Positions 53,501 to 64,000 of a DNA stretch of 64,000 nt are shown here, one piece after another. Each line of letters starts with the position of its first letter. Within the stretch, counting starts at the first letter, position 1. A program made the position numbers and the translations under genes. The notes beneath the pieces are model-generated. The model worked only from the letters and a program-made list of their open reading frames with translations. It made no database searches and was not told where the DNA came from. This DNA is from Acholoe squamosa (Eukaryota; Annelida; Polychaeta; Phyllodocida; Polynoidae). Where the stretch lies: the NCBI GenBank assembly GCA_949317995.1, contig OX439041.1, positions 47,725,269 through 47,789,268 on the forward strand, written 5' to 3'.

Positions 53501-56500
53501 ATTAGTCTCTAGAATGGATGGCCATAGAAAGACAATCAAAAACACTGCATCGGAATTTCAGCCAATCAGCAGCCACCTTAGATTCATGTCCTCTGAAATG
53601 AGATTTCAGAGACCATCTGATCTCTGAAAGGTGGTTTGCCTAGAAAAGGCTAGGGGGCAGCACAAGGCATGCTTAATTCCATCTGCTGAAGCCTGCCTTA
53701 TGCTCCCTAGAAGTAGAAAGGAAATGTTGTAATGGCATCCTAATTTAATTCTCACTATCCAAATTATGACCACAAGTTGGAAGAAGCCTCTGAGATGTCT
53801 GGTTTTTAGGAAAGTTTGAACATCTGAAAATAGATGGACCTCTGAAGGTCTGACATTCATAGACACACCAATCAAAGGTGGAAAGAAATTAGCCAAATAA
53901 AAGGTCCCCCCCTGCTGAAAAGCAGGCTACCAGGCAGAGAAATATACTGCAATATTTTATGTGTACTAAATGTGTGACTCATACAGCAGGATGGATCCCT
54001 AATGCACCTTTAGGGAGTGGTCATTATTTATCAACAGGGGGGGTGGGTTTGAGGGGGGGGGCGTAAAATTTCCAGACCCCTCCCGAGGGGGGGCTAAAAA
54101 TATTGGAGCCCTCTTGAGGGGGAGGCTAAAAAAATCCACCCTCTTTTTAGCAAAAAAGCCCGCACGCTACTATTCCGACCAAGCGGGATACATTATTGAC
54201 CAATGAGAAAATTCCTTTCATTCAGTGCCGACTTTTCAGGGTGCATTACATAACACCTGGTACCCATCAGCTCGCTGTTATCAGTCCTTATCTCGCAAGG
54301 TATCAGCTTCAGCAAAGGTCGGCCCACTAAGGAACACACTAAGGCCATATAGATCAAAGAGGGGCCCGAAAACTCTCCGCGCCTCCAGCGCGGGGGGGGG
54401 CACAAAAATTTTTGACTGCCGTCGAGGGGGGGGCATAAAAAATTTTCGCGCGTCCGCGCGAAAACCCACCACCCCCCCTGTTGATAAATAATGACCACTC
54501 CCTTAGATTGGCCAAAAGTGAGGGTGTGCCAACAGTACTAAAGTCTCCAAAAACAAGCCCCATATGTGCCTTATTGCATTTCCTTCAGTTCAGGGCGCAC
54601 CTTGTATGCTGGGTACACTAATTAAAAACATTATTTCTGAATCTTTCTTTTGCCAAATTTCCAAACTAATATGGTGCACCATTTAAGCAAGGTATCATGG
54701 AAGTTGAAAGTTTCAATGTGTCTCTGATGAAGTAACCCAATGTTACATTCTGATCCATATAAACCAGTTTATAGGATAACAGATGAAAAAGGCTTCTACC
54801 ATGTTCATCCTTTTCCTTTCTATGGAAGTGAATAACCCGTGTGTGTAGGACAGGGACAACTATACTGCTATGATATAAAGCACATAAACTACTTACAATG
54901 CACTCTGATAACCAAGGACTTACTACATTCAAATACCATTTACAGGTAATCAATCTCTCAAAAATTTTTGGTGAATTTTGTGGTTCTTTTCATTTTAGAC
55001 ACAATTTGACTCATGTAACTCCTGTAATTTAGTTGGTCATCAACTTCCTCACTAATGGAAAATACTGACTTTTTCGTGACCCTGGAAAAAAATATAGCTT
55101 TTCCTGATTTTTTCCTGACCGGTGGCAACCCTGGAAATACATACCGGCTGAACAATCTCTGCCTTCCGTTGATTAGCCTCTCTTCTCTGCTTATTCTCCT
55201 CTGTGCGTTTCCGCTTGGCCTAGAAATATTGATCATGACAAAATGAGCCAGATGTTGCAAAAGGCGAAAATTAACTTCTGTGTATAAGCTGGTTCCTGTA
55301 TATTAGCCTGTCCCGTGTATAAGCCAGGGCAAAAGACTACGTACTTAGTGGTGTATAGGCCGGGCCCGGGGTATTGGCCGGGGAGCTGCCACTTTTAGGT
55401 CATAAATCTACCTTAAGCTTAAGAACGTTCATCCAATAAATCATTTTAAACAGAAATAAAACATGAATTAGTCAAGAAATTGTTAGAAATATTCAAAGAA
55501 ATATTGAAGAAAAGAGGATTCCAGGGTGGTTTCTCGGTTCTGGAAATAAAAGCCTGTGCCATGCACAAGTCTAGTAATTTTGCCACTTGCTTGTGTAAGC
55601 CCGGGCTTATACACGGGGAAATATATTTCCTTGTTTTGCAAACTGATGATTTTACTCATGTTGCTGGTCAGAGTTTCGCGGTGTCTTTAAGGGCGTCTAC
55701 TTAAGTTGATTTCACCATATATATAAGGGCATCTCTAGCAGCTGGGTTCTCTGAAAACATCAGTCATACTAAATACTTACCTCTTTTTCTTGTGCACGTC
55801 TCTCTTTCAGCTCCCTCTCATATAGCTTTACTGATTTTCGCTCTGCTCTCTCCCTTTGGTGAGTCTCAAAAGACTTCTTTACTGCCTTAGTCATTCGGAA
55901 ACTCGAGAATCTGTACAAAGCAAAAAAAAGAATAAGACACATGTCGCCAAATTACACTATTCATAAGCAAATATGAATCTATCACATCAGCAGTTAGTAC
56001 CAAAAGCGACATCTTCAATGCAATGGTGTTTTCGGTTATTATAATCTATAATCAAAATAACTACTGCCCCCACAGGCAATTGCTGGATAGTATTAGAAAG
56101 TCATTGGCCTTGAGTACCGTATATGAAATTATTTGGCCCAAAATTCCGAAAACTAAGATTCTACCAATGGAATACCTCCAGCCTAAATCATGATTACACG
56201 TCACATCACCCAGACCCAAATTAAAATAAAACCCGGTCATTTCATTTAGATGGTTCAGAAGCAACTTCTTTCAGACCCACTGTCTTTTTAACAAAACTGC
56301 TACATGTATTAATAAAATCATTGAAACGTATTATAGGATTTGTTTTACAATGCACAGTTATTGTAAGGTTCCTGTGTTCAAAAAAAGGGGAGAGTGGAAG
56401 GAAAAAAGAGGGATAGGGACGGTACTTCAATTTTTCTTACCTTAAACACCTTCCCCCCCGCCACCCTCGTTACTCTCATTGTGCGTGGAAAACCGTCCCC

Positions 56501-59500
56501 TTGGGACAAATTCATGTGAATAAACATCATCAAACATCATCATCCCCCTGGTGTACTGACTAAAGCCATACTGGTGTGCAGGTTCCCACAAAATCCACAG
56601 ACTCAAATTCCATGACATTTCCTTGACAAAAATCTAAATTTTCCATGACATTTTTAACTAGATTTGGACGTTATCAGGGTTTATCTCCCGAAAAAATTCC
56701 TGAAATCAATGTGGGGGGAAAAGTCCACTCCAGTGGATTTTTTCAATCAAAAGTCAGTTTTTATTTTCCATGACAAAAGAAGAAAATTTCAGAAATCCAA
56801 TGACATTCCAAGGCTTTCCCTGACAACTTTTAATTCCATGACATCCCATGACTTTCCATGACGTGTGGGAACCCTGCATGTGAACTTGTGGCGCTAACAC
56901 CCCCCTCCCCCACCTATACATACTGTAACCTCTCGCGTATAAGGCACAGCTCGCATATAAGGCGCACCCCCAACTCAGGGAGGCCTGTTTCACGTTTAAG
57001 GCACACCTCTAAGGGCAGATTTTTTGTTAGTTTAGTACTGTTCTATAGTAAAAATACCCCCTCTATAAGGCGCACCCCAAACTCAAGGCAATGTCCCTCC
57101 CACGTATAAGACTCAGCATCATTTTGTTTGGCGTATAAGACGCGCCTTATACGCGGGAGATTACTGTAGTCTACATAAGGCATTGGCCCTTTAAATTTTT
57201 CACAAAAGTTTGGGATGCAGGATTTTTAAAATATCGATCCAGAGGACGTGGGTGAGCCCTATATGTGGACCAAGCATCACAGAGTTTGGAGTGTGCCCTG
57301 TATGTGTGCTGCGCCTTATACAAAGCGTGTACGTGTACGGTGCTTGTTTTCCTCACTATGCCCCCCTATTTTCTTTTTGAAACGGTTTCATTTGGTCCTG
57401 GTTAACAAGTTCAGTTATACTGCTCGACTCTTAGATTAACCAGCTAATGTGCAAAGCAGGCGACATTATGTCTTTACACAAATGAATTACAATCTTCACA
57501 AAATACATACATGTTGCTTCAAACGGAATGTAAAACAAATGAATGTAATACAAACTTATCACACAGAGGAAATGATGTACATTTATAACAACATCACAGA
57601 AATTATGGACCTGAGTAATACATAGAACTGTTTACAATATGGACTAGACATTATACAAAGTGACAAGGACAAGCCCAAAGAAACCCAAAAGTAAATAAAT
57701 CAGGGATGTAAGTCAGGCATGGACAAAAATCAGGAAGCCAGACATTTACTTGATATAAAAGCCTTCTATTTTTCCAAACATCCCTCCTTACCACTCGTAT
57801 AAGGAAAGTAAATGGCATTCAAATTTTTCAGAAATCAGGAAATCCTGATAAATCCTGAATACTTACAATCAATATGTAGTCATACATTTAACAAGGCGCA
57901 TCCAAAATGACACAGTGGATAATATTAACATACATGGTGAGTCAAGCATGACCTATGGCAGGTTATCTATCATTAAAATCAGAAGGAGGATTCTCTGAGA
58001 GTTTTTTCAGGCTGGACCTCCTATATCAATTCCTTCAAAGAGGAGATAAGGGTGCTCTTTTGCTCAACTATCAATAAAGAGTCTGTCAAGCCTGCGCTTA
58101 ACTTGAATGGCAAATTGTTCCCTATCCAAGATCCATCTAAGGTCAGGCTGCAAAGCATTCCATCTAGATATGGCCTGGAATGTTGGGACCATTAACATAG
58201 GTCGTTAATTTATGCAATGATGGGTGCCTGAGTAGCCCTAGTTCCTGTGGATGGAAGACAATCCACTTTACCTGAATACTCTAATCTATGACACAGTGAA
58301 ACCTGAAAGTAAACCCTACGTAAGTCCAGCGGAAGCAGATAAGGTTTTTGAATTTTGAAAATCCATTCAGCAGACCAAAAGTTATGAATTTCTTATTTTT
58401 CTGACCAAATAAATCCCAAAACTCCAGGTGCGTCTTGTAGGCGGAGTGTGTCTTATACGCGGGAGATTACAGTATTAATGAAATCCAAACGATTAGCTGG
58501 AATACACATCTAGTGGAATGGCTGTATGTTCACAGGTTTGATATTAAACTGGAACTCTAGTGGACCTCCAGTATTGGTATAACCTGGAGAGTTCCACTGT
58601 TACGCAACCTTGAGTGTGACCCCAGACAGCCTGAATATTGGACAGCTCGGAAGCAGGCATGATTGGGACATCTCAGTCTCAGAAGCAGGGACACTCTGGC
58701 CGCTGTGTGCAAATCAAATTGAAGTTCCTCTCTCAAACTTGTCAGTTGGGTGTTGGTCCAACCTCTGAAAAGTTAGGGACCCTTGAAAACTTCACAAGTG
58801 AAAGGCTTTCTCAAAGTATAAAACTTCACTGAAGTCTAAATTTAAGAGGTCTCTAAACCTCTGAAAATGGATGAACCTCTGACGGTCTGACATCTCTGCT
58901 CTCTTGTAATAGAACTAGAAAAAAACACCAACCCTAGTGATAGCATCCCTATTCCCATATCAGTGAATGGCAAAAGTTGCGTCCTATTAAAGATCAATAA
59001 TAGTTGTTACTTTGTAAGTGTTTATGCCCCCCCCCCCGCAGTTGATAAATACACACACCCCAGTGCTGCTTACTGGGTTATCAAAGGCCAGTCGTGTTTG
59101 CTACATGTTAAATTCCCATATATAGGCACTGACGTAACTCCCGTGTGTGGGTCTGCCGTGCGCGGAGGCCAAAAGTGTGATAGAGCAAAAATAGCAGACT
59201 TCAATCTGACATATCTTTACTAATTGATTCTGAAGCTGTTTACTGGTGGATTTGGACAAATAGGGTGTCATTTTAACGGCCTTGGAAAGGGCTACAATAT
59301 GCATGTATTTGTTTAATGAATTGGAGAAAAAAACAATATATTTCTCCCAGGTGAATTGAGAACTTAACTTAAGGAGCATTTTATGGCATGAAGTTCACAT
59401 CTCACATTAATAAAAATTATACTCACATGTTCCCTGGTTAAATAAGGTCTAGAAAATGTTTAGTTTCTGTATTTCCAATAGGGAACAGTATGCTTTCTAT

Positions 59501-62500
59501 GCAACAACAAAATCATGACCTATTAACACTGTGAGGGAGAGTGAGAGATAAGCACTCACACCTCCTCCACTGCACCACTGGAGGGACCACCTGGAGGTGC
59601 CCCTGGGCCCAGGCTGGGGCTGGGGGTGACTACCATGGCTTCTCTGTGAGTGACTAGTAGGACTTTTCTTTGAAGTTTGAACATCAGTCATAGGGTGTGG
59701 GGGGGGGGGGAGGGAAGGGTCCAGACAGAGGACTCCCCTTGAACTGCTCCTTGGGACAGGGTGAGCTGCATTTTAGTCAGGTGAACATTTCCCTAGCCTG
59801 GGCCTAGGGCTGGACCTCTCTGACTGAGAGGATCTCAGTAGGCCCCCTTAAATATGGAGGGGAGGACAGCAATACATCATTCACCTTGGACAAGGTCACC
59901 ACATGCATGGTTACCTGTTATTTGCTTATCCTAAACCCACTTTTTATCTGAAGTTTCTAGCCTTGATATATCATGAGATATGGCAATTTTTTTCCCATTT
60001 CATAAAATTGACCTTGACATGACCTTGATCTTTCCAAGGTCACCAGAAGGTCACAATATGCATGGTCATCTCCATCTTTTGCTGACCTTAGACCCAGTCT
60101 TTATCTCAAGTTTCTAGCCTTTATATATCACGAGATGTGTTGATTTTACTCCAATTTCATAACTTCGACCTTGGAGTGACCTTCGACCCTAGACTGACCT
60201 TGGCCTGTTCCCTGAAAAAAAACCTTCAACTATGTCTTATATCAAGTTTCTAGCTTAAGTTTTTCATTGGAAGTACTCATTTACCTAATTTTGCAACATT
60301 GACCTTTGACCTTAAAATGACCTTGATCTTGGAAAAGGTCATCACATGCATGGTCACATCCGCCTTGTGATGATCTTCAATCCACTTTTTAAATCATGTT
60401 TCTAGCTTCAATAGTTCATGAGAAATAGGCATTTAAGTAAGTAGATGACTCTTGATACCAGCTTGGTCGATCACAAAATTTGGATCACAATTAAACTCTT
60501 AATGGTTAATTGTGGCAGAATGATAGGCTGAATTTCAGGTCTTTGAATGGCCATGACTTTGCTTTAAATCAATATAAAGACTTCATTCAAAAAGCAAAAT
60601 CAATCAGTTTTGCAAGATCTATCCATAGATCACTAGCTAGAGTGCATAGAACCAAGTCTTAAAAATTAGGTAAGTGCCTATAGTCTCATTATTCCAAATT
60701 GACTACTTTATACCTTGCGGCTTCCACACTAAGCTTAACACCCACAATTCCAAACTTCTAAACTTCTCCATACTTTTATATAGGCACTTACCTAATATTT
60801 CAAGACTTTATCCCAGTAAACCTATCTAATGATCAATGGATGGATCTTGAGAAAAGAAGTGGATTTGCTTTTTAAATGAAGTCTCTTAAGTGGAATTATG
60901 ACAGGTCAAAGGTACCAAATCAGACCCAGAATTCTGCCATAGTTAAGAGTTTAATTTGGATCTAATTTTGTGATCAAGCCAGATGATTGATTGATTGATT
61001 TGTGTTTTACAGCACTTTAGCGGCACTAAGTGGCTATCCCGTGCTTCACAGGTTGATAATTTAACAGAGGAATGTGTCAGTGCCCGCGCATATGTGCACG
61101 ACACACATCCTGAGGGGATAGGAAAGAGGAGATATAGACCCGTTTAAGTGGGCTAGGGAAGCCTGTCAAGCAAGATGAATCCAAGGTATACTAGATCACT
61201 AAAATGATTATTTTGGGCAATTTTCTTCTCAGATAAGCAAGATATACCCTCAAGAATGTAAATAATGATACATTTTCTCATAATCAAACAATGTAAAAGC
61301 AAAGTTTTGATGTCATCTTTTCCCTTGAACTGTGCGCTCTGACAGAACCACGGCAGAATATTGTCTTTGACTCAGGACGTTTCAATGATCATAACTTCCA
61401 TTTAAATTGACATAATAACTTCATATAAAAAGCAAAACTACTTATTTTTATTATAGCTATCAATTCCCCACCATATAAAATACATACAGTATGGTCTTAA
61501 TTGATAGGTAAGTGCCCAACATTGGGGATGTTGGGATAAGTGTCCAGAGATAATCTCGCCAAAAAAGCTTGCAGGGTCTGTCAAACATACTGCAGCCCCT
61601 TAGAAAAAGAAAATGAAAACATTTTCTAGATCATTTTTAACCATAGAACTGGTGGGAACCATTTATTTTTAGGTGCACATTGATCTTCTCATAATAAAAT
61701 GGTTCTAAACTTTTAGTTGAACTTTGATGGGGTCAAAGGCAAAATTCCCTGCATTCAACCTTATACAAAAAAATAATCATTGTAAAGGTCTAGCCAAGCC
61801 TGTTAAAATGAGTCCTTGTTTGTAAAGATCCTCCAGTAAATAGTTTCAGAATAAGCTTGCAAAGAAAGGAGAGTTTAACACTACCCAGTTTCAGCTTTAT
61901 CACAGTTTCACACCTCTCCTGCAGCAGACTCACACAGTGGAGGTATTTCAGTGCCTATTTTATACCAGTCCAGCTTAACTCTAACCAGGTTACCAGCTAA
62001 CCTCTTCTCCCATTTACAGGTACTTATAATTTTTGTTCAGTTTGGATCTTCATCATATACCGAGGTTGCAAGTGCACCAGTGGGTGCTAGTACCATGCTG
62101 GTAGTGCATGCAGGTGTGACTGCACTGCAGCCACCAGCTAAGGCCTAATTAACATGCATTCTCGCAAGATTTTCAGCTTCAGGGGTCATGAAGACACTCT
62201 ATACATGGGTGAGTTTCCCGGGGGGGGGGCACTCCCTATGTGATCTATAGTAACCATGTGTGTACAAAAACTAGAGGGAAAGGGGTACCTTTTTGAGCAT
62301 AGGGGCGGGTCCTGCTGGATCCGTTAAAAGGGGTCCTTTTTGGGCAATTTTTGGCCTAAAGGGGTAGGTTTTGGGCCCAAATTGTCAATGAAAGTCTTTG
62401 AAATTTTCAGTTAAATAGGGTGAAAATTGGTGGAATTTCAGGGGGATATATTTGCTTTTTTGGAGATGCCAAGCTAAAAGGGGTATGATTTTAATCACTT

Positions 62501-63483
62501 TCTGAGAAGATCCCTTCAAAAGCTCTGAAAGGGGTATCATTTTTGCAAATTTTTGGGGGTTTACATGCCAAAAGGGGTATGTTTCATGTATTTATACCTG
62601 CTTAAAAGGGTAGGAAATCCAGGGTAATGTACGCACATAGTAGCCCTAAAATCGCGAGTCCCCCCCCAGGTTGAGTTTCCACACCTGTAGGTGTGAAGAC
62701 TCCACACCTGGAGTTGTGATGAGTGATAACCCACACTAACCATACCTATAAAGTTGTAGTTATATTATTAAGCCACTATGTGCTAATTTAAGAGTCTAAT
62801 TAGTACTTTTGAAGTTTTGTATGTAGGTGGGACAGAGTGGATTCCTGCCAGGTATTACTACATAAGGGAGTGGTCATTATTTATCAACAGGGGCCCCGCG
62901 CCGGAGGTGCGGAGAGTTTTCGCGCCCCTCTTTGATCTATAGTAGCATGCAGGCTTTTTTGCTAAAAAGAAGGTGAATTTTTTTAGCCCCCCCCCCCTCA
63001 AGAGGGGTCAACATTTTTTTGGCCCCCCCTCGGGAGGAGTCTGAAAATTTTACGCCCCCCCCCCGTTGATAAATAATGACCACTCCCTAAGTAATAACTG
63101 ACCCCTGAAACCAGTGTAAGGCACATGCTGGTGACCAGCTTCAGCTAGACACTACGTCTACGGCGCCACCCCTATAGGTCGGACCTGCCTTTCAACGCTC
63201 CCCAGTTGGGGGCTTAAAAACAACAACAAAAGTCAAAAACAAAACTAAACACACACACTGACTTGTTAGTCTTGTATTAAAGTCACACAGTAACAGTTCA
63301 ATCCGCAGTACCAGAGGAAAACACGAACCTTTGCTTTTGTGCCTTCCATACACGGCCAGATTTAGGTTTCCCTCGCGGTATATCAGTCAATTGATTTTTC
63401 TGTGTGATCGGAGGGTTGCTTACGATATCATCGTCTGGCTCGTCAACAAATTTGAGGTTGGATGAAGGCGTGGGATGTGCCAT
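50506..63483 (-). CDS. CCDC86: CCDC86 (Cgr1-type nucleolar protein), four exons
   Basis: Four exons (63,483-63,329; 55,910-55,781; 55,219-55,145; 50,571-50,506) join in phase with GT-AG introns to give 426 nt, 141 residues plus stop. Exon 1 carries PRGKPKSGRVWK, the signature of CCDC86/yeast Cgr1; the remainder is a highly charged Lys/Arg/Glu helix ending in KLKRMRKKQLRQIEKR, collinear with the vertebrate protein. In the family, Cgr1 acts in the nucleolus in rRNA processing and 60S assembly, and CCDC86 is a nucleolar/perichromosomal protein. The protein lacks the long N-terminal extension of vertebrate CCDC86. Introns of 7.4, 0.56 and 4.6 kb are full of MITEs and repeats. Transcription probably starts in the 63.5-63.7 kb intergenic gap. 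Confidence 0.9.
50785..50990. repeat. Irregular ATGTCAC-rich repeat
   Basis: CATGTCACATGTCGATTTAAA occurs at both ends of this stretch (about 50,785 and 50,930), with variants such as ATGTCCCTTGTCGAATTTAA between. It is a short, irregular local duplication within the last CCDC86 intron. Confidence 0.65.
50991..54012. other. CCDC86 intron 3 interior, no gene seen
   Basis: I find no coding exon in this intronic stretch beyond the repeats listed separately. A GGTTGCCACCAGACCTG-type segment (about 51,897) resembles the CCGGTGGCAACCCTGG segment at about 55,118 in reverse, suggesting another dispersed family. Words such as ACCTCTGAAGGTCTGACAT at about 53,840 recur in related form at 58,870. Confidence 0.5.
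52362..52440. repeat. Dispersed repeat pair, copy 2
   Basis: This is the second copy of the repeat at 50,265-50,335, in the same orientation. It carries AAATCATGAGGGTCAA and AAATCCTACAGATGTAGG and lies in the last CCDC86 intron. Confidence 0.65.
54013..54502. mobile_element. PIF/Harbinger-type MITE, 490 bp
   Basis: Terminal inverted repeats GGGAGTGGTCATTATTTA are flanked by TTA duplications (54,010-54,012 and 54,503-54,505). TWA target duplications and GGG-starting ends are characteristic of PIF/Harbinger. The interior has G-runs and GCGCGAAAA-type palindromes and no ORF for transposase or the Myb-like partner, so it is non-autonomous. Confidence 0.8.
55145..55219 (-). CDS. CCDC86: CCDC86 exon 3
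   Basis: Exactly 25 codons lie between acceptor TTTCTAG and donor CCG|GTATGT. The product AKRKRTEENKQRREANQRK followed by AEIVQP aligns with the conserved ENxxRKAEVVQ region. Both phases are 0. Confidence 0.92.
55781..55910 (-). CDS. CCDC86: CCDC86 exon 2
   Basis: Acceptor TTGTACAG precedes A, which completes the split Arg codon, then RFSSFRMTKAVKKSFE, matching the family's RFS motif after GRVWK. It continues as a charged helix (ERAERKSVKLYERELKERR) and ends phase 0 at the donor GAG|GTAAGT. Confidence 0.92.
56590..56875. repeat. CCATGAC-rich repeat
   Basis: TTCCATGACATTTCCTTGAC-like words recur many times, for example at about 56,610, 56,640, 56,767 and 56,830-56,860. The last few give a run of ATGACATCCCATGACTTTCC type. 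It is a degenerate tandem repeat in the first CCDC86 intron. Confidence 0.65.
56923..57166. mobile_element. MITE with TA target site, CGCGTATAAG family, copy 2
   Basis: The ends CTGTAACCTCTCGCGTATAA and the complement of TTATACGCGGGAGATTACTG are inverted and flanked by TA. Four or five TATAAGGCGCA-type words lie inside on both strands. It is the same family as 49,281-49,513 and is diverged from it. Confidence 0.72.
57167..59879. other. CCDC86 intron 1 interior, no gene seen
   Basis: I find no exon or RNA gene here. The stretch contains a half copy of the TATACGCGGGAGATTAC MITE at about 58,430-58,475, a C-run at about 59,028, a G-run at about 59,699-59,711, and sequence at 58,680-58,900 related to 53,340-53,880. 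Confidence 0.5.
59880..60440. repeat. TGACCTT-rich tandem repeat, about 3 units
   Basis: Units of roughly 130-170 bp share CATGCATGGT, TCAAGTTTCTAGC and a following ATTTCATAA-TTGACCTTG block. Starts are near 59,895, 60,040 and 60,190-60,340. The direct-repeat word TGACCTT or its complement AAGGTCA occurs more than ten times. Similar CCTTGACC repeats are widespread in invertebrate genomes. Confidence 0.8.
60461..60980. mobile_element. Fold-back element, ~200-bp inverted arms
   Basis: The left arm (60,461-60,684, starting GCTTGGTCGATCACAAAATT) is the approximate inverted complement of the right arm (60,779-60,980, ending AATTTTGTGATCAAGCC). The arms include TAGGTAAGTGCCTATA and TATAGGCACTTACCTA at their inner ends. 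About 95 bp of unique sequence separates them. A partial arm copy lies at about 61,380-61,520. No transposase is present. Confidence 0.75.
60985..61172 (+). repeat. SINE-like dispersed repeat, copy 2
   Basis: The copy starts with a (TGAT)n run (60,982-61,000) then TGTGTTTTACAGCAC and continues to AGTGGGCTAGGGAAGCC. It matches 24,010-24,190 in inverted orientation. A (TGAT)n end on the other strand is (ATCA)n, a plausible SINE 3' tail, which would make the - strand its coding sense. Confidence 0.6.
62216..62680. mobile_element. MITE-like element with G-run inverted ends
   Basis: The left end, CCCGGGGGGGGGCACTCC, and the right end, GCGAGTCCCCCCCCAGG, are inverted, and the interior repeats AAAGGGGTA-type words about eight times. 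I could not identify a duplicated target site. It resembles a repeat type seen in several marine invertebrates (from general knowledge). Confidence 0.55.
62866..63087. mobile_element. PIF/Harbinger-type MITE, 222 bp
   Basis: It has the same terminal repeats as 54,013-54,502 (GGGAGTGGTCATTATTTATC) and flanking TAA duplications (62,863-62,865 and 63,088-63,090). Internal sequence is partly shared with the longer copy in inverted order (for example CAAAGAGGGGC and TTGCTAAAAAGA words), so the two are related deletion derivatives. Confidence 0.8.
63329..63483 (-). CDS. CCDC86: CCDC86 exon 1
   Basis: The exon starts at ATG 63,483 and encodes MAHPTPSSNLKFVDEP through the conserved GKPKSGRVWK. It ends after AG of an Arg codon at the donor AG|GTTCGT (phase 2). 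The reading frame beyond the donor stops within nine codons, which supports splicing. Confidence 0.9.
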
Positions 63484-63727
63484 GATCGTGGACGGCTCCC
63501 AAATTTATCGCTCGGCGAAGGGATATTTGGACAAAACACGTCCAGACAGGAGCAGCGGGTGTTACTTTGAAATGGACTAGAGAAATGCTGTTTTGCTCAT
63601 ATTTCCCTTAGATAAACGATAAATACTGTTTACATGTCAGGTTCCTTTTCTGACTTTTCGCCCGTGTCCACCATGTGCTTCCGGTTTGTGAGAACGAGGC
63701 TTGTGGCTGCATCCGGGCATTTCCAAA
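63484..63727. promoter_or_regulatory. Bidirectional promoter region
   Basis: Only 244 bp separate the CCDC86 start codon (- strand) from the ATG of the next gene (+ strand). There is no clear TATA box at a useful distance. Divergent promoters this short are typical of compact housekeeping gene pairs. Transcription start sites cannot be placed from sequence. Confidence 0.6.
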
Positions 63728-63805
63728 ATGGACGGCCTTGCGGGCTATGGCAGCGAAGACAGTGAAAATTCATCAAAATCTTCGCGGATCAAGACAATGA
63801 ACAAG
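63728..63805 (+). CDS. First coding exon of an unidentified host gene
   Basis: The ATG at 63,728 lies in the context TTCCAAAATGG and begins 26 codons reading MDGLAGYGSEDSENSSK and on to MNK, ending phase 0 at a donor AAG|GTAGTA. Without splicing the frame would stop nine codons later. The GYGSEDSE-type acidic serine start is common at the N-termini of several nuclear and splicing-associated proteins, but I do not recognise the gene. The following exons lie beyond the window or near its end; an ATGGCGGACTGG ORF at about 63,928 is not clearly part of it. Confidence 0.6.
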
Positions 63806-64000
63806 GTAGTAAACGCTCACCGGGTCTCCTGACATGTGTTAGTCAGCATCTTATGATAATTTAATACTATACTTGTTCAGTGTAGATGTCTTCTTGACGT
63901 AAACAAGCCGTCGCCCTTGTTGACAAGATGGCGGACTGGCTCGCTCCAGTTGAGTTTGATGTAAAAACGGTCCCCGGAGCACTCATGAAATAAGCATCCA

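Noticed and set aside
63928..63993. Short ORF MADWLAPVEFDV... near the window end
   Set aside because: It is only 21 codons, with an unclear splice acceptor before it and a stop soon after. It could be an exon or an upstream ORF, but the window ends too early to judge.
1..64000. CRISPR arrays, rRNA, tRNA genes
   Set aside because: No regularly spaced short repeats of CRISPR type, no rRNA-like stretches and no convincing tRNA cloverleaf sequence were seen. The tandem repeats here have long, diverged units and belong to eukaryotic repeat classes.

Overview
This is a eukaryotic (metazoan) genomic window, most likely from a marine invertebrate. The evidence is intron-split host genes with GT-AG introns, dense Ty3/Gypsy elements, a LINE, SINE-like and MITE families of the kind common in marine invertebrates, and no bacterial gene organisation. 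I cannot place it to phylum from sequence alone. Nearly all of the first 50 kb is transposable-element DNA; host genes are supported only in the last 14 kb.

Layout. (1) About 280-6156, + strand: a Ty3/Gypsy element with an RS-rich gag, four zinc knuckles, protease, intact-looking RT-RNase H, PPT and 3' LTR, but no integrase. (2) About 8.5-19 kb and perhaps to 23.2 kb, + strand: a badly damaged retrovirus-like Gypsy element with gag, protease, RT, integrase core, an unrecognised ORF between pol and env, an env-like glycoprotein gene with a basic cleavage site, an intact small membrane-protein ORF and an acidic ORF. (3) 24.5-26.2 kb: a 5'-truncated LINE. (4) 26,464-34,958: two almost identical 4.25-kb units in tandem, carrying an LTR with a primer-binding site, satellite-like DNA and the 3' end of the next element. 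(5) 33,071-44,698, - strand: a Gypsy element with coiled-coil ORF, capsid, protease, integrase and a long unrecognised post-integrase gene. Its RT is deleted, and its two terminal repeats are in inverted orientation and flanked by a 4-bp AGTC duplication. (6) 46.5-48.9 kb: a decayed relative of element 1, cut by MITEs, followed by an LTR fragment. (7) 50,506-63,483, - strand: a four-exon CCDC86 (Cgr1-type nucleolar protein) gene with large transposon-filled introns. It is divergent from a second gene whose first exon starts at 63,728; the 244 bp between the start codons is a likely bidirectional promoter.

The pol-bearing elements have each lost a different piece of the replication machinery (integrase; RNase H plus the integrase zinc domain; RT; everything after protease), so none looks autonomous. 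The two most unusual items are the inverted-terminus Gypsy element at 33.1-44.7 kb and the multi-ORF env-bearing element at 8.5-19 kb. All boundaries of decayed elements are approximate.
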